Source of the DNA: Pristionchus mayeri
Lineage: Eukaryota; Nematoda; Chromadorea; Rhabditida; Neodiplogasteridae
Direction: 5' to 3'
Assembly: GCA_036245805.1 (NCBI GenBank)
Contig: BTRK01000004.1
Coordinates: 4,650,001-4,714,000 of the forward strand
DNA length: 64,000 nt
Part shown: positions 1 to 13,470 of the stretch, in pieces
Position numbering within the stretch: position 1 is the first letter of the stretch
Layout of the letters: every line of letters starts with the position of its first letter
Position numbers and translations under genes: made by a program
Notes under the pieces: model-generated
What the model saw: only the letters and a program-made list of their open reading frames with translations
Told to the model about the DNA's origin: nothing
Database searches by the model: none

Positions 1-755
1 TGCGAAGCAATTGTGAGACAACATACTTCAGTGCATAGTGTGGTACAAAAAGCTAAGGGATTGAGATTTCTGTGGATGAGATAAATGTCCTCAAATTTGG
101 ATGTAATCGAATATGCGAAAAGTGAATTTTTTGAAATGTTTTAAATCGAGCTGTTTTTAGTGCCATCACATACATCTATGCAAGAAGTATAAGTAACCGT
201 TAAAATCAAATCATCTTTCTCAATGAATAGGCAAAAATGAATTTTTGAATTTTCGAGTTACTGTAAGAAAAGTACTATTAAGTTATTTCTCGAAAGGGAA
301 GACGCTGCCGAGATTAGCTGGAAAACAATTATGAAGCAGCATGACCCACGGTTTATTGGGCTTGAAAAACCTAAGGGATTGGGCTCGAAATGAGCCAGGA
401 AAGCAACAAAATGTGAAATTTCAACACCAAAAATGAGTTTAAGAATCGTTCGATTTCCGCGCAAAATACCTTTTTAACAACTTCCGGGCCTCGTAATTAA
501 TATGCAATTTGTTATTTGAGTCGATTTCGCATCGTTAAGAAAAAAATATTTTGTGTCCATTTTTATCTTCATTGATATTTTCTTTCTGCCCAATGGCCGT
601 AACCTATAATAATATACAAATTTCATAACAAGGGCCCAAGGCACTCCTCCCCACCACAGTAAAGGCCTATGGTTCCCGGTCCTAGAGGAACGTGTCCGCA
701 TGATGATGATTATGTTCGATTCTTACATAGCGGGTCTCTTAAATTTTGTTTTTAG
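1..755. other. No gene seen; intron or upstream sequence of the SET gene
   Basis: AT-rich sequence with only short random open frames. The first recognised SET exon starts at 756 with a phase-0 acceptor, and SET/NAP proteins have about 130 residues of dimerisation helix upstream of that point. Earlier exons should therefore lie to the left of the window. I found none here. Confidence 0.5.
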
Positions 756-3700
756 GTGGAGGAATTCGCCGATATCAAGAGCGGCTACAAGATCAAGTTC
801 TCCTTCAATCCCAATGAATACATCGAGAATGAGACGATCGAGAAGGAATTCCATCTCGCTGCGGAGACTCCCTTCTCCAAAGTGAGTAGTGTAGGATCAC
901 CACTATTTGTTTATATTTAAGCTATGATTGAGAGTTTGTGTAGATTTGGAAGCACAACAATTGTGCCCTCAGCATAAATTATTAAACATTTAATTTGAGG
1001 TGACTCCCATCATCTGGAAGGAGGGTCACAATCTGCTGGAGCAGGCAAGTCTTTCTCACTAAAGAATAAAAACCTTTTCAAAATCCAAGTGGTCATTTTT
1101 TGACTTCAGTGCGCGTTATTAATGAGTTTAATTAAAATTGAATATGATAAATAACTAGTAGTTGCAGGTCGGAGCGAACCGTCACCCGGTTCCTGAGGAC
1201 ACGCAGACGTTCACTGAGTGGCTGTCGGTGGAGGACTGCGATCCCACTATGGATGAGATCGCTGAGGTTTGGAGGAGGGAAAATATTGAGAAATATTATT
1301 TGGATTCTAATAATATATTTATTCGTTGATTTAATGCATGTCATTTTTGTTAGAATTCATACGCTGCATTGCTGCTAAATTTTAAATCCGGGAGGTGTCC
1401 TCTAGTTCAGCCGCAAAACCGGCAACGTTAACGAAGCTGGCATCCTAAAACTGGAAGAATCATGATGGGCGCTGTCTGAAAACCGGGAGGGCCTTGCTGC
1501 TAGAATGGTGCCCAAATTTGTTAGAGATATTTGGTTGTTCGGAAAGTTTATTACTTTGATCTCTCTCATGTTTCTTCTTGTTGCGATCGGTCTCCATGGT
1601 TTTCTCTCTGGTACATGTTACGGTATTGGTAGTGGAATACTGCATCATGTTCAAATCGCATAAGCAGACTAAAAAAATTATCAAATTATAAAACATCAGA
1701 AATTGTCAAATTTCTGTGTTTTCTGTTGGGTTATATTTCTCGAGTACTAGATTCCTGTCGATACTGACTGGGTAATGCTAGGGCAAGAGTTGTTATTAAT
1801 GATACCAACGAAAAACCAGGCTACCAACCTTTGATGGAAACACATGACAATAAAAAGTGTTAATTTCGATGTTCAAAGCCCTACATTAATATACGGAAAA
1901 AAAACTCACGAATGCATAGTTTAATTCTCCCCTAAATAGCAATTGGTCATGTAAAATACTTTGCATATTAAATTTAATGCCATCTCTAGGTTGGGCGGGT
2001 AAGGCACGGTGATGACAAAATGATGATTAAAAAACGCAAGATGTGCAGAGTAGACACTCGGCGCTTCCTTTGACTAGGTTATACGTTCTAGATTTATAAC
2101 TTTACGTTTACTAATAAGCGCATTTGAAGTATCAGGTTGTTGCGTAAGTCTTGACCGATTTTATCATTTACAAATTCCGGCTTCTACAGACATTCATGTG
2201 AGCTTTGACAGCATGTATCTTTTGTGATATTTAGAGAATGTAATACACTTTCTAGCGCACCATACTGTATCCCTGTCATTTCAATAATATGGACACGAAA
2301 TTAGACGAAAGTAGTGCACTTGAACGTTCTCGTTTCGTATTTCTCCAGTCCTTTATTTCCTTAGGAACATATAAAGTGCCAAACTCATAGCATTATCGTA
2401 GAGTGTGATCAATGTACATCATACCGAACCACTAATGGTAATCAGTGCTTGAAAGACATGGCTAAAAATTTAAGAAAATTTGGAAATGCACTCAGATAGT
2501 TCTTTTCCAACTGATATGAACCCATGCCATTTTCGTGCCGTACGATATAGATATATCTTTTGTTTTTTAAAGTGATCAATGTGAGGTGTTAATATCCCAA
2601 TTCAAGTAAAGTATTGAATCTAGTGTCATTCGACGTGATTATTCTTCCAGAAATTAGAGGTGAAAATTTGAATGCCGAATTTTGCACATTTGGCTAGTGT
2701 ATGGCTCTCGCACAACTAGAATTTAAGACCTATTGTGATAATCTGAACCAGCATCCCATATTCTACAACCACTTTTGTGAAAACTATTTGAAAATCATTC
2801 ATCGTTGAATGGTGATTTAATTTTCAAAGTATCTGAAATCACGAATTTTGTGAAATTTGTCCGAAATTTCGTTTTCGGAATTTTTCAGTTTTCTGATATA
2901 GACGAGCAACTACTCTCGAATTGTATTGGTATTTGTATAGCCCCTTTAGCGATGGTTAAAACCAACTTCTACTGAATTCATTATCTCTTGTGCTGGAGAC
3001 AGTGCAATTCATTAACTGGACATCATTTCAGTGTCTACATTCACATTCACTGGGTTCTCATGTTGAGTGCGCTGAATAAGCAAGCCCATTCAACCTAGTT
3101 TTAGAAAGCGTATTATCTATACTTCTAATTTAGCTGGGTGAGGAAGTATCGCTATCTGTTCCCATCAACTAGCACCGTGCCAAAGAAAAAGTGTGAAGAT
3201 ATGCGATAGTCTGAACAGTTCAAGCTTCGTTTTCTCGTAATGCAGACATTTATGAATTAGATAAATCTCATTGTTGGAATGTACATGCATATGCCTCTGT
3301 TATGCCATGAGGCCAGATAATGGCAAAAACATGCACAGATCGACAAAATAACGTAGGGGCTTCCAAATCGGAGAGGACTTATGCAACAACCTAATACTTC
3401 ACAACAGTTTGTCATTTGCATGCCTATCTCTGTTTTACATAGAAATTTGAGTCTTTAAAAATCTCGGAGGAAATTTTGCTAACCTCCATTGCACACCAGA
3501 CCTACATGTAGGTTGATGGATTCAAGGGGTACATTTTGTAATCTTGATATAGATTTATTTAAATGCTATTCTTATTTGCATTAAGCATGTCATTCGTGTG
3601 AGCGAGCAATCTTTTGGGAAAGTTAATATTATAATATCGCAGTAAGAAGAGGTCGCTATAGGTTTCACGATATATTTGCAACGGATTTTTGTGATGTGTC

Positions 3701-4193
3701 GAAGTGGCGAAGCCAGTCAAGTGGTCTATGCTATTATGAGATTATTGAAACAACCAATGTATAGCGTTCTATATTAATATGTTGCCACTTAGACACTTAT
3801 GTTGCCTTCAATTCATCGCTCACTGATGGACTGGAAATGAACGCCATCCTCTACGCACAGAGTACTTCGCAGGTGATCAAGGACGATCTCTGGCCTAATC
3901 CGGTGCAGTACTTCCTCATTCCCGACATCGAAGATGAGGACGATGAAGAGGTGAGACTCGCTCCCATTCTTTGGTTTGTCACAAATTTATTGTTTCGGGT
4001 GAACAATTGTTTCGAGCAAGAACAGTTCGATTTAGTGAGAGCAAATTTTGATTTTGAGAACGTATTAGGAATATTTTTACAGATCTAATTTCAATTTTAA
4101 TTCCTTTACGATATTATCGATTAACAACTTATTCTTCTTATTTTGAACAAACGCCATGAATCATTTTTACTTTAGAAGGTAATGATAGAATAA
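756..4193 (+). CDS. SET/NAP-family histone chaperone (3' part, 5 exons)
   Basis: Predicted exons: 756-881, 1000-1044, 1168-1266, 3873-3950, 4176-4193; all junctions are phase 0. The joined frame carries the SET/NAP core: EEFADIKSGYKIKFSF, a FHL block, TFTEWL, then VIKDDLWPNPVQYF, and an acidic tail (IEDEDDEE) ending at TAA 4191-4193. In SET/TAF-I/I2PP2A this fold binds histones and regulates PP2A and chromatin in the nucleus. The N-terminal coiled coil is missing because the gene enters from outside the window. The acidic tail is much shorter than in vertebrate SET, and the last 18-nt exon is the least certain part. The second exon appears to use a GC-AG intron (donor GCAAGT at 1045). The 2.6 kb fourth intron is exceptional for this gene. 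A generic NAP1L protein is less likely because of the SET-like WPNPVQYF motif. Confidence 0.85.
1267..3872 (+). other. Long intron of the SET gene
   Basis: A 2,606-bp interval between two SET exons that join in frame (DEIAE to VIKDD). It is AT-rich and I saw no conserved exon, transposon end, tRNA or tandem array in it. Most other introns in the window are 40-150 bp. Confidence 0.6.
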
Positions 4194-4946
4194 CAATAGT
4201 TGTATAGTGCACTTGATTAGGCCGGAAGAGCGTTTCAATGATGATTGTCTCTTACTGTCAACAGACTGCGATATTTGCCTTCAATTAAATTAAATTTAGT
4301 CAACGATTTAAATTGCAGAATGGCGATGGAGTTGAGTAACTCCGTCTTCGAACCTTCAGTGCCCATCGTGCATCTACCCATCGAATGTGGAAATCCGTGT
4401 TTGAATATTCTGTTGCTAACTGATGGTCTCATTTGATGTGAAACTTCCTCCCAGTTGTGTACGTTTGACCAAGTATTTATCCAAAGTTTCAATTGTTGTC
4501 GTTTCGCATCTGCTTAAATAAATGGTTTATCCGTATTCATTCTCAATCTCGAAACAATTATACTTTTGCATGGGTGAAAGGGGAGGAGACAAGATTCACG
4601 GGAGACATGGAAAACATCACAGGAGCTTCGCTCGCAATGATTATGTGAACATAGTAATCGAATGTTATCAATATTATTTTTATGTTTAGGGTTTTTTCTT
4701 CTAACCTTCGACATCTGCCTACCACTATACTATAACTCTCTATTGGTGATTTGGGTTACCGTAGGATATCTATTATTCTCTGGGTTGTTTGTGATGAATA
4801 CGAGAGGCAGAATGTGGAAGAAACAGGGAAACCCGCTTAGCACGCTTTGCTATTAGGGAAGGGACGAGAGGTACACGGTGGTTGTAGCTTGCGGTAGCTC
4901 ATGTGGGGGGGGGGGGGGGGAAGGCCTATGACACCTATGCAGCCTC
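4194..4946. other. Intergenic between SET and the DM-domain gene
   Basis: The two genes are convergent. No coding signal was seen. A run of about 16 G at 4905-4920 lies just past the 3' end of the DM gene; similar poly-G and poly-C runs recur in the window. Confidence 0.5.
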
Positions 4947-5206
4947 CTATTGGGAGGAGGATGGCTTGGGGAAGTTGTTGTAGAGCATGGTCTGTTCCAA
5001 CTGCTGCACAGTGGTCATGAAGTGCCAGAACATGGGATGGGATCGATCGGCATCGGGAGCGATGAAGAGGTTCTTCGTGAGTCGCTCCTCCGAGAACTCC
5101 GGCTTCACGTCCACTGCCTCTGTCCTCTCGCCCACAGCCAGAGATCCGTTGGAGGAGTACTCTGCAAGGGGTATTCTCTCGAACATTCCACCATCTCCCC
5201 TCCTCG
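4947..5206 (-). CDS. Probable 3'-terminal exon of the DM-domain gene
   Basis: Open frame of 86 codons ending in TGA at 4947-4949, containing blocks that look conserved ([24 protein letters not shown]). Its acceptor after 5207 leaves 2 nt. That joins in frame to exon 8 if exon 8 is cut at a GTTAGT donor at 5471-5476, which would splice out the in-frame TAG of the shorter form. It could instead be an alternative end or a separate small gene. Confidence 0.6.
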
Positions 5207-8200
5207 CTCAACGTTGTGCTGTTTACTGGAGTATAGCCATGCAATTGCGAAAAGTCCCGCCCCTCTTACGAGATTATGAATCTACCGGAATTCTTGCAAG
5301 GAACGATAGGTATGCATAGAAAAACGAAGTCAAAACATGTGATGTTTACCATTCAGGTCAACTCCAGGTCAACTCAGTATCGTTTGCGAACTGCATAACC
5401 TCCTAGTAATGCGCGTAAGACAATTTGATAATTTAATCCAGTTTTTCGATCATTTTCAACTGCAGATGCAACTAACTCGAGGTGTTAATGATGGCATCGG
5501 GAGTGAGCTTCGGCTCCTCGATGGGCGTTGAGAGACCGTCAATATTGAGGGAACTGAGTTGAGTGGTGGGGCAGACGACGGACTGACAGATGGAAGAGGG
5601 AGGAGAGACCGGCTGCAAGCGAGATATCACTCAGCTACACCCCCCATTACAGTGACTAATGAGAGGCTACTGCAAAATATCTCATTACGGTGTTGTTTTT
5701 AACTACACAGTTAGCTTGGGCGTAAACATGCTGAGCACGCAATAGAGAATGAAAGTTGAATTTCGACTGGTAGTTAGGTTTCACCCTAGTGGTTGTAATG
5801 ACTGGAGTTCGAGAAACGACACCACGCTCTCTTCATTCTATTCTCTCTCTCGCCGATCGACCAGACGAGAGAGTGTGTAGAATGAAGAGATCGTGGTGTC
5901 GTTTCTCGAACTCTCGTAATGACCTGGGGGTAGAGTGTAGTTTGCTCACCAGGAAGGGGGAAGGATGGGAGATTGCACTGGCGAGAGAAGTGACTGCTTG
6001 TGAGTACTGCGAGGAGACAGGCACAGCAGGAGTTGTCGGAGTAGTCGTGTAGATGAGGGAGGAGGACTGAGGCTGCGTATGCATGCTCGTCAGTTGGGCG
6101 AGGAGATCGGAAGAGGAGGAAGAGAGGAGGGAAGAGATCGAAGAGGAGTTCAGTCCGAGCAGACCAGATGAAGACCTGGAAGGAAAGGGAATTCCCTCCA
6201 TTCTCGTGAGTGTCACGAGATGCTCACTCTAATGCACCATGCGCGGCTTTTCGTGGCGAGACCGAGAGAGGAACAATTCTAGATGATGAAATCGCTCACC
6301 AGATATCGGGCGACAGCTCTCCGTTCTGCTTCGGCTGCGCCTGCTGCAGCTGCTGCTGTTGCTGCAGCAGCATGTCGAAGAGGGTGGGAGTGACGGGGGA
6401 GACGGAGGGAGGGCCCTGACTGCCTCGGGAAGACTGCTGCAGGTGCTCCTCCTCGATGTGATGAGACCTCTTCGCACTGTTCGGGCTGCGCTCGTCCTGG
6501 AATACATTATTTGGCTGCCGACTTCGAGCAGGAAGTATATTTTCTAATTTCGCTTGTTATTCGCACATTTCCGGTGGGGAGAGCGAGAAGATTGGAAAAA
6601 GACATTTCCCAGAATAGAACTGGCTACTGTTAGTTGTCGTTGTAGGCGTGTTTTGCTACTCACTAAGCACCATCTGTCCTTCCCGTGGTCTACTCTGCAG
6701 CTGCATGGGAAGAGTCTCACCTCGCTGGAGTATCTCTTGCATCCATTGAGACTGCTGCTGGAGGGAGATTGATGCAGTCCTCCATTGGGAGACTGTCTCG
6801 TGGGCACTTCCATCATCGCGAACTGACTGGTCGCGCCATTAGGCTGCACGGGAATAGTCACGCACTCTCCGTCAGTTTCTGCAAATTGACCGTGATTGCC
6901 CATCCGTGGAATAGACCGACTTAGAACTGTCTCCGTATAAAAAGGGAGTGGAGGATTCCGGTAAGTAGACTGACCATCGATGTACTTGGGGAAGACGCGA
7001 AGACGGGTGTTTCCGTTGCGGAAGTGCACCGGCTTGAGCACCAGTCCGCAATCGGTGGTGCGAGTACGGTAGCGACGAATGATCGCATTCGCACGCATCG
7101 ACATCACGTTGGAGCACTGAAATACCGTAATGGCTCTATCTACTACGGTAATCTCTCGGTGTCTTCCGTGTGACGGAATCAAAATTCCCGCAAATACTAC
7201 CGTAATCCAGTAACTTCCGGTAAGTTGGGAGGGAGTAGGAATAAGAGTTGTTTGCTCACTCACCGTCTTGCACGTGCAGTTGTTGTAGGGACACTTGGAC
7301 GCGTGGCCTTTGAGGATCACCTACGAGTATTAAAGTCACTTTACGATCGATATCGACAGTTAACGATCGGGCCGGATTACGGTACCTGTTGTCCGTGTCC
7401 CTCGCACTTGCGACAGAATAGCGTGCGGTTGGCGGAAGTTCGCACTGTAGCGATGGGCTGAAATCGATCGATGAGACTACCGTACTCTGTAGTCTCGACA
7501 GGAAGGGGCGTGGCTACCGTACCTGGCTGGCTGCCTTCATCTCCTCGATGGTGTGATCTACATCAGAGGTGAGGAGAGTGGCCTCGACGACAACTTGAGT
7601 GCCGGCTGGAATCTCCGTGGCGACGTGAGCTTCACTGCAGAAGAGGACATCGATGATCTACCAATCGATCGATAATCACCCTTGTTATCTACTTCCCTTC
7701 TCTTCTACTCCTTCTAGATCGCACGCTGTTGTACACATACCGCACAGATCTCATTCCACCTCGTCTCCCCTCCCACCCCCCCCCCCTACCTCACCCCATC
7801 TTCCTCTTCCTCCTCCTTCTCCCCTCTGCTCGACCTTGGTTTTCCCCTGTGCACCCGGTGAGAAAAGAGAACGAAGGGAGATAACGCGTGTGAATTTCAC
7901 CGACGAGCGAATCGTCGAAAAATGCAGCCGAATGGAAGAGGAAGAGACAAGGGCGGAACCGCGGCCGTGACTTATCGAACTACGCTCCCTTTCGTGATCT
8001 ACCACATATCTGGTGTATCTACCGTATCTCTCACCTCATGACTGCTGTGGGTGCTGCTGGGGGCGAGTGCGCGGTCGAGGGCGCCGAATGCGAGTTGTCA
8101 GTAAAGGGTGCAATCGTGAACGTAGCGACACGAGGCGTGTCCCGCAACCGGCTGGAAGAGCAAGAGTACGGTAGGAAGCGAGTATCGGCAATCACGAACT

Positions 8201-8460
8201 GATCATCATCATCATCATCACACCATTGGTTACGGTAGTAGTGGAACGAGCAGAAGACCGGTTACGGTGGATTCTAGCGACTAACGAAAAAAGAGGAAAG
8301 ATGCATTGAAGAAGTGAAAAACAATGAAGAATGAAAGGACGCGACCCCAATTCCGGCGCTCTTTCGAAGATCATTGAACCAAGAAGCAGACTCCGCCCAC
8401 CGTATAGCTAAACTGGCTTCCACCCAGAAAGAGTACGGTAACTTACTCATATTCAGCCAT
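4947..8460 (-). CDS. DM-domain (Doublesex/MAB-3 type) transcription factor
   Basis: Predicted exons (minus order): 8447-8460 (ATG, MAEYD), 7523-7634, 7386-7457, 7264-7320, 6721-7116, 6300-6496, 5950-6175, then 5472-5612 with a TAG stop (404 aa). Alternatively exon 5477-5612 is spliced to 4947-5206 (489 aa). The split DM domain is clear: [28 protein letters not shown], then [12 protein letters not shown], giving the intertwined Cys/His zinc module that binds DNA in the minor groove. The rest is rich in Gln, Ser and Pro, including a poly-Q run ([10 protein letters not shown]) and poly-Ser, typical of regulatory tails. DM factors control sex-specific and neuronal development. The single DM domain and motif spacing suggest a MAB-23-like protein, but that subfamily placement is inference. 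The 3' end of exon 5 is ambiguous: a second donor lies near 6659. Confidence 0.85.
5805..5913. repeat. Hairpin repeat, copy 1 (DM gene intron)
   Basis: Near-perfect inverted repeat with about 48-bp arms (GAGTTCGAGAAACGAC at the left, its complement ending CTCGAACTC at the right) around a CTCTCTCG / CGAGAGAG core. It lies in the intron between exons 7 and 8 of the DM gene. It shares only the core with the other copies. Confidence 0.85.
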
Positions 8461-9511
8461 GGTAGGGCGCGGTTGTGAATGTGTATGGGGGTACAGTGAG
8501 TACCGTAGAGGGAAGATGATCAATACTGTGTATTTGATAGACGGAGAGGGAGGTTGGTAGTTGGAGATTGGGGAGAGCGATTGAAGAAGAGAGGGAGGAG
8601 AGAGAGAGAAGGAAGAAAGAGGAACCAACCCCTCCCCCCCCCACCCCTCCCCCTATCCCTTTCACGATTATATCAATTCAATCCTCTTTCACTTATCGAT
8701 AGATGTGTCCTGCCTATCAACTACAGTACCCCGTGATTGCCACCATAATCTCATTCGGGGGTTTGGTTCAGTGGTGTGGTTTTATGCACGAGAAACTTGG
8801 AGTGGGTAGCTGATGGAGGGAAGGTAGTGGAGAGCCTTTAAACGTGTGCCTTTCTCCTCTCTCTCCCCTAGATCTTTCCCCTCAACCGGTCCCACTCTCC
8901 CTCTCTACCCCAATCTCTCGCCCCTATCGTCATCTTCCTCTCTCGTACTCGCTCACTCTCTTCCCTCTCTGGTCGTCTGGCACTCTCACTGACTTTCATA
9001 GAATGTCTTCTCTCTCCTCTGTCTCTCTCTCTCGGGTACATCAGTACCGGGTGCACATGGGGGAAGAGAGAGACAGAGACGCAGAGGACGACGATGAAAG
9101 ATCGCGCGCGGAGAGTAGGAAAGGGAGAAGAAGGAGAGATGAGAGAGTGGGGGAAATGGAGAGATCGCTCTATTGGCCCATTCTCTTCTGGAGGAACGAC
9201 ACTCTAGTGAGGGAACGGAGAAGATCAGAGATCAATCAGATCCCCCTCTCCCCCGATCTTGAAAGGCTTATTGAGTGAGTCGATAAGAGAGAGAAAGAGG
9301 CAGCTGAGTGATTCAAGAGCATTGAAACATCAACTTCCCCCAGTCTCATTTCGGCAATTTCCGCCGTGAACAAGGGGAAACTTCGGAGATCGGCTACATT
9401 CTACGAACTGAGTACGCTCGTACCCGTTAACAACATCCAATTACACGCGCTGCTCGAGAACAAGCAAGTGAGTGAGTGAGTACTTGCGCAAATCGGCTCC
9501 CCGAAACGGGT

Positions 9512-9512
<1 letters not shown>

Positions 9513-9543
<31 letters not shown>
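9513..9543. repeat. (CT)n microsatellite
   Basis: About 15 uninterrupted CT dinucleotides in the purine/pyrimidine-skewed region. Confidence 0.9.
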
Positions 9544-9546
<3 letters not shown>

Positions 9547-12500
9547 TGTGGGAGCGAACACAATTAAGACAGATCTTTCAAAGAACTCGTGCCTTTTGTA
9601 GTAGCTAGTGTGTACCCTAGAGAGACGAAACAACCAATGAAGGACCATTTATAAGAGCGAGAGTGATGAGCAAGCGCCGCCTAACAAAGAGAATGCGGTA
9701 GAGGAGACTGCGAGATGACTAAAGAAAGTCAGCATCGGCCTGAACCTACCGTACCCCTTGACAACGGCCGAATCAGTGCGGGACAAGGTAGCAAGTCTCC
9801 GCCTCGGAAGGACTGCGAGGGGAGGAGAGAGGGAAGTTTCGCTGCTACTTTTAATGGAAGGAAGGGAATCGAAGTGAGCAGAACGACAACAAGGAAGTCG
9901 GAGGCGAGTTTCTAAATGTAAAAGGAAGGAGGAGGCGGAGTCTGGGAACGAGAGGACCGAAGACTATGAAAGAAGGGGAGGAAAAGAGTGAGGAGAAGAG
10001 GGGGAAAGCATAGTCAACAGCACACGCTAGTCTCTCTCCAGAATACTTCCTCGTCTAACTGCAAAGAAGGGAATGGGGGAGAGAAGAAGGAAACTTTGAA
10101 GATGGAAGAAGAAGAAGGGAGACACAGCCTTCTCCCCTCTCTCGCGTACCCGATCTGTACCAAAGAGTAGAAATGGAAAGAGGAGAAGGGGAGAGAGAGA
10201 GGGCCTAGTCAAACACACACCCACTCTCACTCTTTGAAGATAAGCATCGGCCCATTCCACGCCGCTCTTTATATCTGCCTGTGATCAACCCTTAGGACGA
10301 CCATCGAAACTCTCCCCATCACAGAATACATCCAAGATCAAATCGTCAACTGGCCATCTTCCCGAAATTGCGAGCTTTTGAAGACATCCGTCACTGATAG
10401 CGAGGGAGAGGCGGCTAAGAATAGGACGCGGGGATGGATTGGGTGCATGAAACATGGGCTTTGCACGGGGCGAGACCGCCAGAGACCAATGAAGGTGCGT
10501 GGGAACTCGGTCGTCTCAGGCTGCAGGGAAGAGGACTTGAGGGGGAATCGAGTCATCGCTGTTTTTGTAAAACGCGTTCCTTTTTAGCGGATGAAAGAGC
10601 GCAGGCTTCGCGGTTTGCAAGGAAGCGAGGAAGGGAACGATGGAAGGAGGACCCGCTCAATCTCAGATGTCGGGAAGACCGTGTTTACAGTAATCACGAG
10701 GTTCCCTTAACGGTGAAGTAATGACCGAGAGACCGAGAAGGGCGCTTAGTCATCGAAAGATCATCAGGACACTCGGACTGTTGTTTTGCTTCTGGTCACA
10801 CGAGCCGCTCTGCATACGGTAATGCTAACGAGATCGTTTCCGGTGGTCACCTACAGTATCCCTAGAGGTGTTGCGAGGGGGGGGGGCAATCAATGGATCG
10901 ATTCGAATCAAGTTGATAGCACCGGGGTGAACGCGCGCGAAAGGGGAAATTGGAAAGGGAGATACGACACGCAGCACTATGAGCAGTGCAAGTTAGCCAC
11001 TCCTCCCTTCCCGTCCTTCAATGGTACCCCTCCTATCTGCCCATCCAATCGACCGTGATCTACCGAACCAGGCTACGGTAGCGCAGGCTACGGTAGAGAC
11101 AGAGTACAGTGAAAGAGAAGCGCGCCTAGCCGATTGAACCAAACTCACAATGGTTCGTGGGGAAGAGGGGAAGTGTGTACTTTGCATGGATTATAACAAC
11201 CGGGTACGCCCATACCCGACGAGTTGCTCGAAACAAACCTAGGGATGGAGAAAGAGGGGCGACACTGATCTACACTCGGAAAACAGGATGACCCCTGGTG
11301 GATCAACTTGTGGCATTCACGAGGGAGTTGGTCGGTCGATGGTCACCAATCGGATTCCGCCTGCTCACTCCACCTCGAATACAGCGTGTTTTCGGCGACG
11401 CGCCGTGTTTTCATTTTTTCTTCTTCTTCTTCACGAGTCGGAGGACAGATCCACAACATTGATGAGAACTTTAACCTCTTGTTTGGGTGGTTCTTCACGA
11501 GACGTCCCCCCTCCCTTCCTCCCCGAATGATCGATCGAACAGTGAGCTCATGTTCCTACTCCCCCTACCACCAATCGTCTTCGTCTCTCTCCTACTCTCC
11601 TTCTTTTAAGATGATCTTTCTCCCCGGGTACTCTTTGCACCGAATACGTCACAACGACGTTGTGATAGAGGAAGGAAAGAGAAGGAAAGAGAAGGGAGCG
11701 ACTTCGATTGATCATTAACCAGCAACCTGTCTTACGATGATCACTCCTCTTCTCATTAGATAGAGTGATCGATAAAGGGTGGAGGGGTAGGTCAATCTCG
11801 ACTCTCCACGTGACAAGGGAATGAACGCGCAGTCACAATTCTGATTAATTCGAGGGGGGCAACTGCATGCGAAATGAGCGGCGCACCGAAGAGAAAGCGC
11901 AGCTCGCAGGGGCCAAAGCCGATTATTGGCTGTTGTCGTCGTCGGTGGGTACAGTAAGCGGGAAAGGGAGGAATGAATCCCGTGAATGACCATGAGAAGA
12001 GGAGGAGGAGGACGGATAAAGGGACACTGCAAAGATCCGTCACAAGCCCCCAGAAAGACAAGGTTTGCACAGTGGAATGGCGACTACAGTGGTACGGAGG
12101 ATGATGTGTGGAACCAGAGCGGAGGAGGGAGAGAAAGAGATACATTGGCTTCGGGAGAGAGAGAGTGCTGCCGCACCCCTATGACTATAATGAATCCACG
12201 GGGTAGGCTGGGAAGGGAAAAGGAGGGAGAAAATGAGGAGAAAGAGCGCCGAAACACGAGCGACTTTCGATGTTTGTCCAGCAGTTGCTAGACTGCATCA
12301 ATCTGCTGAGACCATTCGAACAAGTGACTCAAGGAAAGGAGGGAAGGGGATAATGAAGAGCTCGGAGAGGGAAGTTGCACCCATTCAAGGATCTTGTGCG
12401 AGATCTTAGTAGGGAGAGAAGTGGAGGAGATTATCGAAACAGAGTCCGTTTGGAGTCCGACCAGAGGCCAGAGGACCGATCGAGGGGGGAGACTTCTCTG

Positions 12501-13390
12501 GCTTCGCAATCTCCCTCGATGGGAGGAAATCCTGGCCACCTGCTCGAGATTATAGCATCAACGATTGGAGTGTGCACGGAGTCAGATGATTCTAGAAAGA
12601 AGCAGAACGCTTCCTTGTTAGTGGCAATGCAATGCAGTGTTATCAGCTAATTGCCTTGAGACACCAAATTAGTTAGCAGAGGAGAGAGAAGCGGCGCGTG
12701 TGTTGACTGTTGTTGACGTGAGTCTGCTTCCGGGTCTGCAAATACCTCCTCCTCTAAGGGTTTCTCTTCCCTCACTTCCCCCGCCAGTCTAATTGCACTC
12801 ACAGGCGTACTCTTGCACCCAGTTCCGCCTTCGAAGAGAACGAGTCCCCTCCCTTCCTCTCATTAGAGAGAAAATTGTTGCTGATTCCCTCTTTCATTTC
12901 AGCAGACTGCACGCTCTTTCACAGGCTAAACAGCGCTAGAGAGCATGGAAACTGAAGGAAGCGGCAGATTTATTTGAAATTTCGTTTTCTGCACCGGGAT
13001 AATCTGGATATTCCCAATCTCGCTCGTTCAGTAGTTCACCCCTCTTCTCACACTTCCAATCGATAGTATTGAATTGATCGACCACAAGGCGGATTACTGT
13101 TGACCGACTCGCTCTTCTTCTCTCTCTTTCGTTCTCTCCTCAACCCAAACACCTCTACCATTCGGCCAGTGAATCAGTGCATGTGTTCGCACACTTTCTC
13201 CACGTGAACCTCCCCTTCCTAACTCCCCCCCCCCCTGTTCCTAACTCAGGGTAATCTGGGGCCGCACCATCCAACGGCGATCAGTAACAAAGTTCAGTCT
13301 CTCTCCCTCCCGATGCAAGATGGGAGACCAAAGGATGGTCATCCATGTAAGGTGTGTGCAATCGTGTGATGATAAGGAAGGACGAAAGAA

Positions 13391-13470
13391 GAGTCTGACT
13401 CTCTCCAAACCGCACACTCTCTCGTCGGCAGAGCGAGCGATAGAGTGTGTGATATGGAGAGAGCGAGACC
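13391..13470. repeat. Hairpin repeat, copy 2 (degenerate)
   Basis: Imperfect inverted repeat beginning GTCTGACTCTCTCCAAACCG with a CTCTCTCGTCGG core, and a right arm ATAGAGTGTGTGATATGGAG with several mismatches. The left arm is almost identical to that of the copy at 36,121. Confidence 0.65.

Noticed and set aside
1460..1696. 78-aa minus-strand frame within the SET intron
   Set aside because: No motif or splice support; expected by chance in 2.6 kb of AT-rich sequence.
8844..9278. 144-aa plus-strand frame rich in Ser, Leu, Arg
   Set aside because: Translation of CT/GA-rich low-complexity sequence.
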